The position numbers and the translations under genes were made by a program. DNA of 64,000 nt from an uncultured Paludibacter sp. (GTDB taxonomy: Bacteria; Bacteroidota; Bacteroidia; Bacteroidales; Paludibacteraceae): positions 62,001 to 126,000 of the forward strand of contig CALCBD010000010.1 of the NCBI GenBank assembly GCA_937897985.1, given 5' to 3'. Positions 9,236-18,194 of this stretch are shown here, one piece after another; the first letter of the stretch is position 1, and each line of letters begins with the position of its first letter. Under the pieces are notes generated by a model. That model worked only from the letters and a program-made list of their open reading frames with translations. It was not told the origin of the DNA and ran no database searches.

Positions 9236-10264
9236 ATGATTAAAAGAATAGAATTAATTGAATTTCTCAAAGGTTTTTCGATTCTCACAATCGTCATATT
9301 TCACTATTTACAAACATTTCACTGGCAGCATCTGGCTGGTAAACTAATATTCTTTGGCGGTACAGGTGTACATCTGTTCATTTTCCTGTCCGGTTTTGGA
9401 TTATATTTTTCATATTTACATAAACCTGTTACCTTTACTCAATTTTTGAAGAAAAGAATATCAAAAGTTTATATACCATATCTGATTATAGTTATAATTT
9501 CTGCATTAATTGCTTGTTTGATACCAGTTTACGAAGGTTCGTGGTATGCATTCGGAGGACATATATTTCTTTATAAAATGTTTGATGAATCCATTATAGG
9601 TTCGTATGGTTATCCTTTATGGTTCATTTCATTGATTATGCAGTTTTATTTCATGTTTTACCTTTTTCTGGGGATAATTAAAAAAACCGGAATAAAATAT
9701 TTTCTATATTTGAGTTTTCTGTTGAGCTTTTTTTGGGTAATTTATATTATTTTTAGCGGCAAAGATATTTACAGAGTTTGGAACAGTTTTTTTCTGAAAT
9801 ATCTTTGGGAATTTTCGTTGGGAATGTTTTTAGCTGACAAATATAAAAAGCAGAATTACAGCTTACAAGCCGGATTAAAGCCTGCAGCTGTTTTATTTAC
9901 CGGTATTGCAGGTTGCTTTTTATATGCAATTCTGGCCTTAAAAGCCGGAATTATAGGGAAGATGGTTAATGATATTCCCGCACTGATCGGCTATACATTT
10001 ATAGCTGTATGGATTTATAATTTAAAACATGATATTATCAACAGGTTTGTATTATTTATCGGGAAAATTTCTTATTCATTGTACCTTGTTCATACTCTGG
10101 TAATTATGATAATAACTTATTATCTGAAAGATTTATGGCATCCTGTATTGATAATATTATCTTTCATAATTTCAGTTTGTGTTGCAATACTTTATAACAG
10201 CATATATAATAAAACAGAATATAAAATTTTTAATTATAATTATCCTTTTAATAAATTAATATGA
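9236..10264 (+). CDS. Acyltransferase 3 family membrane protein
   Basis: The protein starts with RIELIEFLKGFSILTIVIFHYLQ, the hallmark first helix of acyltransferase family 3 with the conserved His (H23). About ten membrane helices fill 342 residues. Family members O-acetylate or succinylate sugars, so it probably decorates the polysaccharide repeat unit. The stop codon overlaps the next gene's start (ATGA at 10261), indicating translational coupling with ugd. A gap of 198 bases separates it from the polymerase gene, where I see no clear promoter or terminator. Confidence 0.88.
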   Translation: MIKRIELIEFLKGFSILTIVIFHYLQTFHWQHLAGKLIFFGGTGVHLFIFLSGFGLYFSYLHKPVTFTQFLKKRISKVYIPYLIIVIISALIACLIPVYEGSWYAFGGHIFLYKMFDESIIGSYGYPLWFISLIMQFYFMFYLFLGIIKKTGIKYFLYLSFLLSFFWVIYIIFSGKDIYRVWNSFFLKYLWEFSLGMFLADKYKKQNYSLQAGLKPAAVLFTGIAGCFLYAILALKAGIIGKMVNDIPALIGYTFIAVWIYNLKHDIINRFVLFIGKISYSLYLVHTLVIMIITYYLKDLWHPVLIILSFIISVCVAILYNSIYNKTEYKIFNYNYPFNKLI

Positions 10265-11589
10265 ACATTTCAATTGTAGGAACAGGTTATGTAGGTTTGG
10301 TAACCGGAGCATGTCTGGCCGAGACGGGCGCTGTAGTGAATTGTATTGATGTAAATCAGTCTAAAATCGAGAATCTGAATAACGGAATTATGCCGATTTA
10401 TGAACCGGGACTTGAAGACATTGTGAAACGCAATGTTCAGAAAGAACGTCTGTTTTTCAGAACAAAATTATCGGAAGTTGTAAATGACAGTGATGCTGTT
10501 TTTATAGCTGTAGGTACGCCTCCCGATGAAGATGGAAGTGCTGATTTGAAATACGTAATAGGTGTGGCACGCGAAATAGGACAGCATTTAAACAATTACA
10601 CAGTAGTAATAACCAAAAGCACAGTACCGGTAGGCACAGCTAAAAAAGTTAAGGCTGCCATTCAGGAAGAGCTGGATAAAAGGGCTGTTAAAGTAGAATT
10701 TGACGTTGCATCGAATCCCGAATTTCTGAAAGAAGGCAATGCAGTGGATGATTTTCTGAAACCTGACAGAATTGTGGTCGGCACAGAAAGCGAAAGGGCT
10801 GAAAAGGTCCTCAGCCGCCTATATAAACCTTTTCTGCTCAACGGACATCCATTGATATGTATGGATATAACCTCTTCGGAAATGACCAAATATGCCGCCA
10901 ATTCGATGCTGGCTACCAAAATCAGCTTTATCAATGATATTGCTAACCTGTGCGAAATTGTCGGTGCTGATATTAACCAGGTTCGCAAAGGAATAGGTTC
11001 AGATTCACGCATTGGAAATAAATTTCTTTATCCGGGTGTTGGTTACGGTGGTTCATGTTTCCCGAAGGATGTACAGGCACTGATTAAAACAGCAAAAGAT
11101 TACGGATACGATTTAAAGGTACTTCAGGCAGTGGAATCGGTAAATAAGTACCAGAAATCGGTACTTTACAATAAAATTTACAACTACTTCGGTGGTCAGC
11201 TGAAAGGTAAAAACATTGCTCTCTGGGGCCTGTCTTTTAAACCCGAAACCGACGATATGCGCGAAGCTCCTTCTTTGGTATTAATAGACAAATTAATTGC
11301 CGAAGGTGCATCAGTGAGTGCATACGACCCCATTGCCATGCATGAGGCTCAACGAATTCTGGGCAATAAAATTAAATACTGCAAGGATATGAATGAAGCT
11401 TTAATTGGTGCTGATGCTTTGGCAATTGTTACCGAATGGAGTGAATTCAGACTGCCGAATTTCCGCGTTATGGCCCGTTTAATGAATAACAAAGTAATTT
11501 TTGACGGTAGAAATATTCTTGATGTCGAACAGCTTGTGGAAATGGGCTATTCATATTTTAGTATTGGTAAAAAACCGATTACTCAATAA
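10261..11589 (+). CDS. ugd: UDP-glucose 6-dehydrogenase
   Basis: It oxidises UDP-glucose to UDP-glucuronate using two NAD+. The N-terminal Rossmann motif is GTGYVGLVTGACLAETG (residues 7-23). The catalytic cysteine is C266 in YGGSCFPKD, and KP.TDDMREAP marks the C-terminal UDP-binding domain. Length (442 residues) is normal. The start overlaps the acyltransferase stop by four bases. The product supplies glucuronate to the polysaccharide and is the substrate of the uxs product encoded 8 kb downstream in the same locus. A strong hairpin follows the stop codon. Confidence 0.96.
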   Translation: MNISIVGTGYVGLVTGACLAETGAVVNCIDVNQSKIENLNNGIMPIYEPGLEDIVKRNVQKERLFFRTKLSEVVNDSDAVFIAVGTPPDEDGSADLKYVIGVAREIGQHLNNYTVVITKSTVPVGTAKKVKAAIQEELDKRAVKVEFDVASNPEFLKEGNAVDDFLKPDRIVVGTESERAEKVLSRLYKPFLLNGHPLICMDITSSEMTKYAANSMLATKISFINDIANLCEIVGADINQVRKGIGSDSRIGNKFLYPGVGYGGSCFPKDVQALIKTAKDYGYDLKVLQAVESVNKYQKSVLYNKIYNYFGGQLKGKNIALWGLSFKPETDDMREAPSLVLIDKLIAEGASVSAYDPIAMHEAQRILGNKIKYCKDMNEALIGADALAIVTEWSEFRLPNFRVMARLMNNKVIFDGRNILDVEQLVEMGYSYFSIGKKPITQ

Positions 11590-11602
11590 AGTAATTAAAA
11601 TT

Positions 11603-11639
11603 AATAAGTTACAGAAATATCATGTTTCTGTAACTTATT
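11603..11639. terminator. 15-bp perfect hairpin after ugd, abutting a promoter box
   Basis: AATAAGTTACAGAAA (11603-11617) pairs perfectly with TTTCTGTAACTTATT (11625-11639) around a 7-nt loop. It lacks a long T run but is the strongest hairpin of the locus, so it may end or attenuate the first half of the cluster. The -7 box TAACTTTG begins at the next base. Confidence 0.5.
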
Positions 11640-11647
11640 TAACTTTG
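11640..11647 (+). promoter_or_regulatory. Candidate -7 promoter box (TAACTTTG) for the second half of the polysaccharide locus
   Basis: TAACTTTGC fits TAnnTTTGC and lies 49 bases before the GT2 start. No TTG is found 19 bases upstream, where the hairpin arm lies instead, so promoter strength is uncertain. Confidence 0.4.
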
Positions 11648-11695
11648 CCCAGTTCATCCATATTCATGTTTTGATTTTTCCACTTCAATCATTCA

Positions 11696-12913
11696 ATGAC
11701 ATTATCAATTTCAACTATTTATCAGATATTGCAACTGGTATTTTTAATTCCTGTTGTGTTTGCTGTTGCATATATCTTTATTTTCTCGGTTTCCGGACTG
11801 TTTTATAAACAGAATAAGGATTCAAAAAACAAATCTGTCAAGAAAATAGCAGTACTGATTCCCGGCTATAAAGAAGATGAGGTGATTGTAGATGTCGTTA
11901 AGGAAGCTTTAAATCAAAATTACCCGAAGGTTGCATTTGACATTATAGTCATTGCCGACTCTTTTTTGCCCGAAACTGTTGATATGCTCAAAAGTTTGCC
12001 GGTAAAAGTGATTGAAGTTTCATTTGAAAAAAGTACAAAATCAAAAGCTCTGAACAAAGCTATGGCGCAGTTGCCTGATATATATGATATTGCAGTAGTT
12101 CTTGATGCCGACAATGTTATGGCTTTTGATTTTCTTGAAAAAATAAACTCTGCCTTTATATCGGATATTAAAGCCGTACAGGGTCACCGGACTGCCAAAA
12201 ATCTGAACAATGGGTTGGCAATACTTGATGCAATATCAGAAGAAATTAATAACCACATTTTCAGAAAAGGACACAGAGCCATTGGACTTTCTTCAGCTAT
12301 TATCGGATCGGGTATGGCATTCGACTATCAGTATTTTAAGAATCTGATGTCGACTGTGAAAGCTATAGGAGGTTTTGATAAAGAAATCGAGCTCAAAATG
12401 CTACGGGAAGGTCATACTATCGAATACCTTGATGATGCTTATGTTTTTGACGAAAAAGTACAAAAGGCAGATGTTTTTACGAACCAGAGAAGGCGTTGGC
12501 TATCGGCTCAGTTTCATTATTTTAAACAGGATATTGGCAGGTCGGTTTATCACTTGTTTTTCAAAGGCAATGTCGATTATTTCGATAAAGCCATTCAGTT
12601 TATTCAGCCACCCCGGATTCTTCTTTTAGGCTTAACTCTGATTTCAGGTTTGTTTTTTTTAATTTTAAATTCAATATTACCTATCAGTCAGTACCTCAGT
12701 TTAGCATGGCTGATCACAATGGTATTGTGTTTATTAACTTTTTTCTTTTCAATACCCGGTAAATTTTATAATTTTCAAACAATGAAGGCATTAACAGAAC
12801 TTCCAAAGGGAATGTTACTAATGTTAGGCTCACTTTTACGAATTAAAGGTGCAAACAAACAGTTTTTACACACAAAACATACTTCTATCTCTGTAAAAAA
12901 CAACAATAAATGA
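11696..12913 (+). CDS. Membrane-anchored GT2 family glycosyltransferase
   Basis: An N-terminal membrane helix is followed by a GT-A domain: the IPGYKEDEV nucleotide-binding start, the metal-binding DAD in VVLDADNVM, and QRRRWLSAQ, the (Q/R)xxRW acceptor-site motif of processive-type GT2 enzymes. Two or three more membrane helices occupy the last 100 residues. Length is 405 residues. It transfers a sugar from a UDP or GDP donor to a membrane acceptor, but the specificity is not readable. Its stop overlaps the start of the next gene (ATGA at 12910). Confidence 0.9.
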   Translation: MTLSISTIYQILQLVFLIPVVFAVAYIFIFSVSGLFYKQNKDSKNKSVKKIAVLIPGYKEDEVIVDVVKEALNQNYPKVAFDIIVIADSFLPETVDMLKSLPVKVIEVSFEKSTKSKALNKAMAQLPDIYDIAVVLDADNVMAFDFLEKINSAFISDIKAVQGHRTAKNLNNGLAILDAISEEINNHIFRKGHRAIGLSSAIIGSGMAFDYQYFKNLMSTVKAIGGFDKEIELKMLREGHTIEYLDDAYVFDEKVQKADVFTNQRRRWLSAQFHYFKQDIGRSVYHLFFKGNVDYFDKAIQFIQPPRILLLGLTLISGLFFLILNSILPISQYLSLAWLITMVLCLLTFFFSIPGKFYNFQTMKALTELPKGMLLMLGSLLRIKGANKQFLHTKHTSISVKNNNK

Positions 12914-14694
12914 ATAATACCATAGCATTAAAATCACCTTTTGCAGATTTAATAAAAGGAGATTTCAGTTCGTTATCCGAATGTAGTTCATATGAATGGG
13001 AAGGAACAAAAATGTTCCTGAACGGAAGATTTTATGATTCGGACCCGTTAACTGTACTTAAGAATTTCAGAAAAAACGGCCCCGGAATTTTAAAAAATAC
13101 CGACGGTGATTATGTCCTGATTATAATCGATAACGCAATTATATCTATCATTCGGGACAGACACGGGGTAGGACGACAGATATTCTATACCAACGACTAT
13201 TTTAGCACCGATTTGTTCGATTTCAGCAAATTAAACGACTTCGAATGTAAACCCAACACTGAAGCTTTAATGACATTTCTGAGCATTGGATATATTCCTT
13301 CACCTCAAAGTTCATTACTTGGCGTAAATAAACTCGGCGCAGGAAATATGCTGACTTTAAAAAACGGAAATTTAACTGTGACTGATTTATATCCGGCTGC
13401 CGATTATATGAAAAATGTATCGACTTGTAAACTTACTGTCGATCAGGCTATTGAAGAATATGAGTCACTTCATAAAAAAGCCATTAAAAGCCGGATCGGA
13501 AATCAAAAAAGAATCGGACTATTGTTGAGCGGTGGTTATGATTCGGGAGGTAATATTTCTGCTTTACGCGATGTATATGATGGTCATGTGAGTTCATTTT
13601 CAATCGGTTTTAAAAATAATCGCTGGACTGAATTACCACTTGCGAAATTACTTTCCGAAAGATACAACAGTTCGCATTATGATTATGAAATTGACGGTTC
13701 GGAGATTTTGAATTTACCAAAAATTATTGCTGTTACAGGTGATCCTTTTCAGGAAGGTGGATTAATGGTGAATTATACAGCAATGGAACTTGTGAGAAAA
13801 AGCAACGAAAAGCCTGATTTAATTCTCGGAGGAGACGGAAATGACCAACACTTCGGCACTTCGGGCAAAGAGCTTGCATTACACTGGAAACTGAAACAAA
13901 ATGGTGGCCGGATTTTTCAGAAACTCTTTGATACTGCCGGTAACCTTTCAATGTTCGATAATGACAATATTCTTTTTCGTACCGAATTTCATAACCGGAA
14001 AATTCTTCATATTCAGGAATGTGATGTTTTCGGATTCACTCAGTATCAGGTAAATAAATTAAATAATGCAGGAATAAAAACAGCTGAATTCGCTTATCTG
14101 AAAAATCACCCGAAAAATTTCAAAAACTTCGACGATTTCTTCTTTAACCGTAATTTTAATATTGATATTAAGCAGGTTATCAATGAAGTGATTCTCTACA
14201 AATCTTCAAGAATGGGCGAGTTATTTAACAATAATATTTCATTCCCTTACATGAGCTCGGATTTGTATCAGTTTTTAAACACGCTTCCGGTTGACTTTAA
14301 GTTTCATGGTACGACCGATGATTTAAGTAAAGGTAAAGGTGTTTCGAAATATTTACATAAAAAATACCTGAAACCAAAATTGCCTGCTGAAATAACTGAT
14401 CGCAAGAAGCAGGGTGGATTTGCTCCGCTACCGATTTTCCTGAACGATGATACTCAGAGAAAAATGCTGTTTACATTTCTGCGAAAATCTGAACTGGTAA
14501 AACAAATGTTCAAACCCAAAGCAATTGATCAGTTATTAAATCAATACGATACTTCTGTCAAATCTGAATCATACTGGTTCTGGTTTCAACAGGTGAAAGC
14601 CAATCAAATCATTAATCTGTTAACTTTAGCCGTTTGGTGGGAGATGTTCTTTAACGGAAAACGGGATATAAAGTCAATCACAGAATTGCTTTAA
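12910..14694 (+). CDS. Asparagine-synthase-like protein without the N-terminal Cys nucleophile
   Basis: The C-terminal half carries the PP-loop ATP-pyrophosphatase motif SGGYDS (207-212) and later LGGDGNDQHF, as in asparagine synthetase B. The N-terminal half still resembles the class II amidotransferase fold (DGDYVLIIID, RDRHGVGRQIFY). But the protein begins MNNTIAL, so the Cys2 nucleophile that hydrolyses glutamine is absent. Length is 594 residues, near normal for AsnB. The coupled position inside a polysaccharide locus suggests amidation of a carboxylated sugar such as glucuronate using free ammonia, or another adenylating reaction. That is inference; true asparagine synthesis is less likely. 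Confidence 0.8.
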   Translation: MNNTIALKSPFADLIKGDFSSLSECSSYEWEGTKMFLNGRFYDSDPLTVLKNFRKNGPGILKNTDGDYVLIIIDNAIISIIRDRHGVGRQIFYTNDYFSTDLFDFSKLNDFECKPNTEALMTFLSIGYIPSPQSSLLGVNKLGAGNMLTLKNGNLTVTDLYPAADYMKNVSTCKLTVDQAIEEYESLHKKAIKSRIGNQKRIGLLLSGGYDSGGNISALRDVYDGHVSSFSIGFKNNRWTELPLAKLLSERYNSSHYDYEIDGSEILNLPKIIAVTGDPFQEGGLMVNYTAMELVRKSNEKPDLILGGDGNDQHFGTSGKELALHWKLKQNGGRIFQKLFDTAGNLSMFDNDNILFRTEFHNRKILHIQECDVFGFTQYQVNKLNNAGIKTAEFAYLKNHPKNFKNFDDFFFNRNFNIDIKQVINEVILYKSSRMGELFNNNISFPYMSSDLYQFLNTLPVDFKFHGTTDDLSKGKGVSKYLHKKYLKPKLPAEITDRKKQGGFAPLPIFLNDDTQRKMLFTFLRKSELVKQMFKPKAIDQLLNQYDTSVKSESYWFWFQQVKANQIINLLTLAVWWEMFFNGKRDIKSITELL

Positions 14695-14736
14695 TCATTA
14701 TATTTCTCAGGTACTGAATAAAAAAAATCAGCAAAA

Positions 14737-15873
14737 ATGAAAATTGGCATTGAAGGTCAAAGGCTTTACCGGAAAAAGAAACATGGCATGGACATGGTGG
14801 CTTTGGAATTAATAAAAAATCTGCAGAAAATTGATACACAAAATGAATATGTGGTTTTTGTGAAACCAGATGCAGATCATACCTGTATTCCTGAAGCTAC
14901 CAACTTTAAAATAGTGGAATTAAAAGCACGGTTTTACCCGTTTTGGGAACAAATTGCTTTAGCAAGTGCCGCTTATCGCGAAGGCTGCGAACTACTCCAT
15001 TGTACAAGCAATACAGGTCCTGTTTTTTGCAAAGTACCGCTGCTCATAACCCTTCACGATATCATTTATCTTGAAAGTATTAGTATTTTCAAAAAATCGG
15101 GGACTCTTTATCAGAAATTCGGTAATATGTATCGACGCTGGATTGTGCCTGCAGTTGTACGCAAAAGCAAAATGGTGGTTACTGTGTCTGAATTTGAAAA
15201 AATCCGGATTCAAAAACGGATGGGACTTGCCGGTAATCTAAAAACAATTTATAACGGGGTAGGAGAGCATTTCAGAAAAATTGATGACATTTCTTTGTTG
15301 AAGGATGCTAAAGTAAAATATAACCTGCCCGATCATTTTCTCTTTTTTCTGGGTAACACTGATCCTAAAAAAAATACTCCGAATGTGTTGAAAGCTTTTG
15401 CCATTTTCAATGCGGCGTCTGAAACCAAATTTAAGCTTTTAATGCTTGATTATGAAGAAAATGCATTAATGAAAGTGTTAAATGATATCGGTCATCCCGA
15501 AATAAGAAAAGATATTGTAATGACAGGATATGTTCCTAATTTGGAAATGCCGGCTATCATTAACCAATGTAAAGTTTTTCTTTATCCTTCTTTACGTGAG
15601 AGTTTCGGGATACCTATTCTGGAAGGAATGGCCTGCGGAGTTCCGGTAATCACATCGAACACTTCGTCGATGCCCGAAATAGCGGGTGATGCAGCTGCAG
15701 TTGTGAATCCCGAACAACCGGATGAAATAGTTGAAGCTATCAATCAGATACTTAATGATGAAAACTATAGAAACTCGTTAATTGATAAGGGTTTAAAAAG
15801 ATCACTTCTGTTTTCGTGGAAAAATATGGCTGAAAATTATTTATTACTTTACAAAGAAATGACCGGAAACTGA
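14737..15873 (+). CDS. GT4 family glycosyltransferase
   Basis: This 378-residue GT-B enzyme starts MKIGIEGQRLYRKKKHGM and carries the C-terminal donor-binding pattern RESFGIPILEGMACGVPVI followed by SSMPEIAGDAA, with the E-x7-E pair of GT4 retaining transferases. No membrane helix or signal peptide is seen, so it acts at the cytoplasmic face. The donor is unknown. It follows the asparagine-synthase-like gene by 42 bases. Confidence 0.92.
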   Translation: MKIGIEGQRLYRKKKHGMDMVALELIKNLQKIDTQNEYVVFVKPDADHTCIPEATNFKIVELKARFYPFWEQIALASAAYREGCELLHCTSNTGPVFCKVPLLITLHDIIYLESISIFKKSGTLYQKFGNMYRRWIVPAVVRKSKMVVTVSEFEKIRIQKRMGLAGNLKTIYNGVGEHFRKIDDISLLKDAKVKYNLPDHFLFFLGNTDPKKNTPNVLKAFAIFNAASETKFKLLMLDYEENALMKVLNDIGHPEIRKDIVMTGYVPNLEMPAIINQCKVFLYPSLRESFGIPILEGMACGVPVITSNTSSMPEIAGDAAAVVNPEQPDEIVEAINQILNDENYRNSLIDKGLKRSLLFSWKNMAENYLLLYKEMTGN

Positions 15874-15982
15874 TTTTTTTAAATCTATATGTGTATGAAT
15901 TCGCCGTTTCAGGCGAAGTTTGCACTCGATACGATTTGAATGAGGATGTTTAATTTAATAATTATCAATAAATTAATATATT

Positions 15983-16915
15983 ATGAATTACAGAAATATA
16001 TCAGATTTAAATAAAATAATACTGAAACGATTAAGTATATTGCCCCGTGACTTCGATTTGATTGTTGGAATACCGAGAAGCGGAATGTTACCGGCGAATT
16101 TACTTGCATTGTATCTGAGTAAACCATATACAGATATCAATTCATTTGTAAACGGGCATATTTATAAAGCAGGTGAAAGAGGTCAGTTTATTGATATTAA
16201 GTCGTTTAAGAAAATATTAGTTGTTGATGATAGCATAGCATCCGGCTCAGCTTTACAAAAATCAAAGGAACTCATACAACAAGTGAGCAGTGATTTCGAG
16301 ATAAAATATTGTGCAATTTATGTCATTCCCGGAAAGGAAAAGCTAGTCGACTATTACTTTGAAATAGTCCCGCTTCCACGTTATTTTCAGTGGAATATAC
16401 TGCATCACACTGTTTTGGAAAAAGCCTGCTTCGATATAGATGGAGTACTTTGTGTCGATCCGACCAACGAAGAAAACGATGATGGACCTGTTTATACCGA
16501 TTTTATTTTAAACGCAAAACCACTTTTTATACCGAACTGTAAAATTGGTACGCTGGTTACTTCGCGTCTCGAAAAATACAGAAAAGAGACTGAAACCTGG
16601 TTAGAAAATAACAATGTAAAATACAACAAGCTGGTAATGCTCGATTTACCGGATATGAAAGCTCGCCAGAAAGCGAATAATCATGCAGCTCATAAAGCAA
16701 ACACTTATAAACAGAATCAATATGTTTTGTTCGTCGAAAGTTCTTTACAACAGGCAATCGAAATTAATAAGCTGACTAAAAAACCGGTTTTGTGTACCGA
16801 GAATTTTGAAATGATATTTAACTCGCAGTCAATAAGTTACAATTTGAAAAGTGGAAATTATTTTCCATTTATCAGAAGATTTGCTTTAAAAATCCGGAAC
16901 AAACTCAAAAAATAG
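15983..16915 (+). CDS. Phosphoribosyltransferase-HAD phosphatase fusion
   Basis: Residues 1-140 form a type I phosphoribosyltransferase domain. VGIPRSG (28-34) is at the pyrophosphate loop, and ILVVDDSIASGSA (78-90) is the PRPP-binding loop with its two Asp. Residues about 145-290 look like a HAD hydrolase: motif I FDIDG (D151, D153), motif II VTS (192-194), and a late acidic motif FVESS (250-254) where HAD enzymes bind Mg. The 310-residue length leaves no room for a nucleobase-salvage partner. In published ribofuranose-containing polysaccharides, a PRPP-using PRT-fold enzyme transfers ribose-5-phosphate to the glycan and a HAD-type phosphatase removes the phosphate. This protein has both activities in one chain, inside a glycan locus. 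That assignment is inferred, not shown. Confidence 0.8.
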   Translation: MNYRNISDLNKIILKRLSILPRDFDLIVGIPRSGMLPANLLALYLSKPYTDINSFVNGHIYKAGERGQFIDIKSFKKILVVDDSIASGSALQKSKELIQQVSSDFEIKYCAIYVIPGKEKLVDYYFEIVPLPRYFQWNILHHTVLEKACFDIDGVLCVDPTNEENDDGPVYTDFILNAKPLFIPNCKIGTLVTSRLEKYRKETETWLENNNVKYNKLVMLDLPDMKARQKANNHAAHKANTYKQNQYVLFVESSLQQAIEINKLTKKPVLCTENFEMIFNSQSISYNLKSGNYFPFIRRFALKIRNKLKK

Positions 16916-16968
16916 TTGTCTTTTCTCCTTATCAGAATCTAAAGCATTTTTCAAAAAATCATCAATAT

Positions 16969-18171
16969 ATGATAGAAAACAAGGACATAATCATAGTGGG
17001 TATTCAGTCATGGGACATTCAGATAGGCAGTAACTGTAAGAATATTGCCCTCGAATTTGCCAAAAAAAACCGTGTACTTTATGTCAATTCGCCGGTTAGC
17101 CGGTTAGTAGCTTTAAAGGACAAAAATCTAATGAAATTGTACAAGTCTGAAAACGAAGTACATATAAAGAAAATCTCAGAACGCTTATGGACATTTTATC
17201 CTCAGAAATTAATCGAATCGGTCAGTAGTCTGAGTATTAATTTTTTGTTTGATTTGCTGAATAAACGAAACAATAAAATATTTGCTTCTGAAATAAAAAA
17301 GGCTATAAAGGTACTCGGGTTTAAAGATTACTTAATTTTTTGCGACAGCGATATGTTCCGTAGTTTTTATTTAAAGGAACTACTGCAACCAAAACTTTTC
17401 ATTTATTATACCCGCGACAATTTGCTGAGTATAAAATTCTGGCAAACCCAGGGACGCAGAATTGAGCCCATATTAATGTCAAAGTCAGATTTGGTATTGG
17501 CAAATTCTGAATATTTAAAGGGTATTGCTGCCCGTTACAATACAAATAGTTATTTTGTTGGTCAGGGTTGTGACCTTTCATTATTCTCCGAAAAAAATAT
17601 TAAAGAAATTCCGGAGGATATTGCCCGGATACCCGGTCCGGTTATCGGTTATATTGGTACATTGGTTACTTTGAGATTAGATATCGGTATAATCAGATAT
17701 ATTGCATTAAATAAACCGGATTGGAATATTGTGTTGGTAGGACCTGAAGACGATGGTTTTTTAAAAAGCGACCTGCATGATATAAAAAATATCTGCTTTC
17801 TGGGATCAAAAAAGGAAAGCGAACTTCCTGCTTATCTTAGTGCCTTCACTGTTGCTATCAATCCACAATTAATGAACGAGCTTACTATAGGTAATTATCC
17901 AAGGAAAATTGATGAATATCTGGCAATGGGCAAACCTGTTGTAGCCACCAAAACTTTAGCCATGGAGTATTTTCAGAATCATGTTTCGCTGGCTGATGAT
18001 TATGAAAGCTGGATAAATGCAATTGAATATGAAATGCTTCATAATTCGGAAACCAAAGAAAATGAACGAATTAAATTTGCGATGAATCATACCTGGGAAA
18101 ATAACGTGATTGAAATATATCGTAGTATTGAAAGCTTTGAAAACGGGAACCATTCAACTCCTTTGTGCTAA
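16969..18171 (+). CDS. GT-B fold glycosyltransferase (GT4/GT1-like)
   Basis: This 400-residue protein has an N-terminal half with SWDIQIGSNCKNIALEFAKK and KNRVLYVNSP, as in the TuaH/YveQ-like group of polysaccharide transferases. The C-terminal half has GYIGTLVTLRLD and the donor-site pattern PRKIDEYLAMGKPVVATKT. No membrane segment is evident. It starts 54 bases after the PRT-HAD gene and precedes another glycosyltransferase by 24 bases, so it belongs to the same operon. Donor and acceptor cannot be read. Confidence 0.85.
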   Translation: MIENKDIIIVGIQSWDIQIGSNCKNIALEFAKKNRVLYVNSPVSRLVALKDKNLMKLYKSENEVHIKKISERLWTFYPQKLIESVSSLSINFLFDLLNKRNNKIFASEIKKAIKVLGFKDYLIFCDSDMFRSFYLKELLQPKLFIYYTRDNLLSIKFWQTQGRRIEPILMSKSDLVLANSEYLKGIAARYNTNSYFVGQGCDLSLFSEKNIKEIPEDIARIPGPVIGYIGTLVTLRLDIGIIRYIALNKPDWNIVLVGPEDDGFLKSDLHDIKNICFLGSKKESELPAYLSAFTVAINPQLMNELTIGNYPRKIDEYLAMGKPVVATKTLAMEYFQNHVSLADDYESWINAIEYEMLHNSETKENERIKFAMNHTWENNVIEIYRSIESFENGNHSTPLC

Positions 18172-18194
18172 ATAACTGAAAAATAAATTATTAT

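Noticed and set aside
15900..15917. 6-bp hairpin TTCGCC/GGCGAA as a terminator before the PRT-HAD gene
   Set aside because: The stem is short and not followed by a T run; read-through within the locus is more likely.
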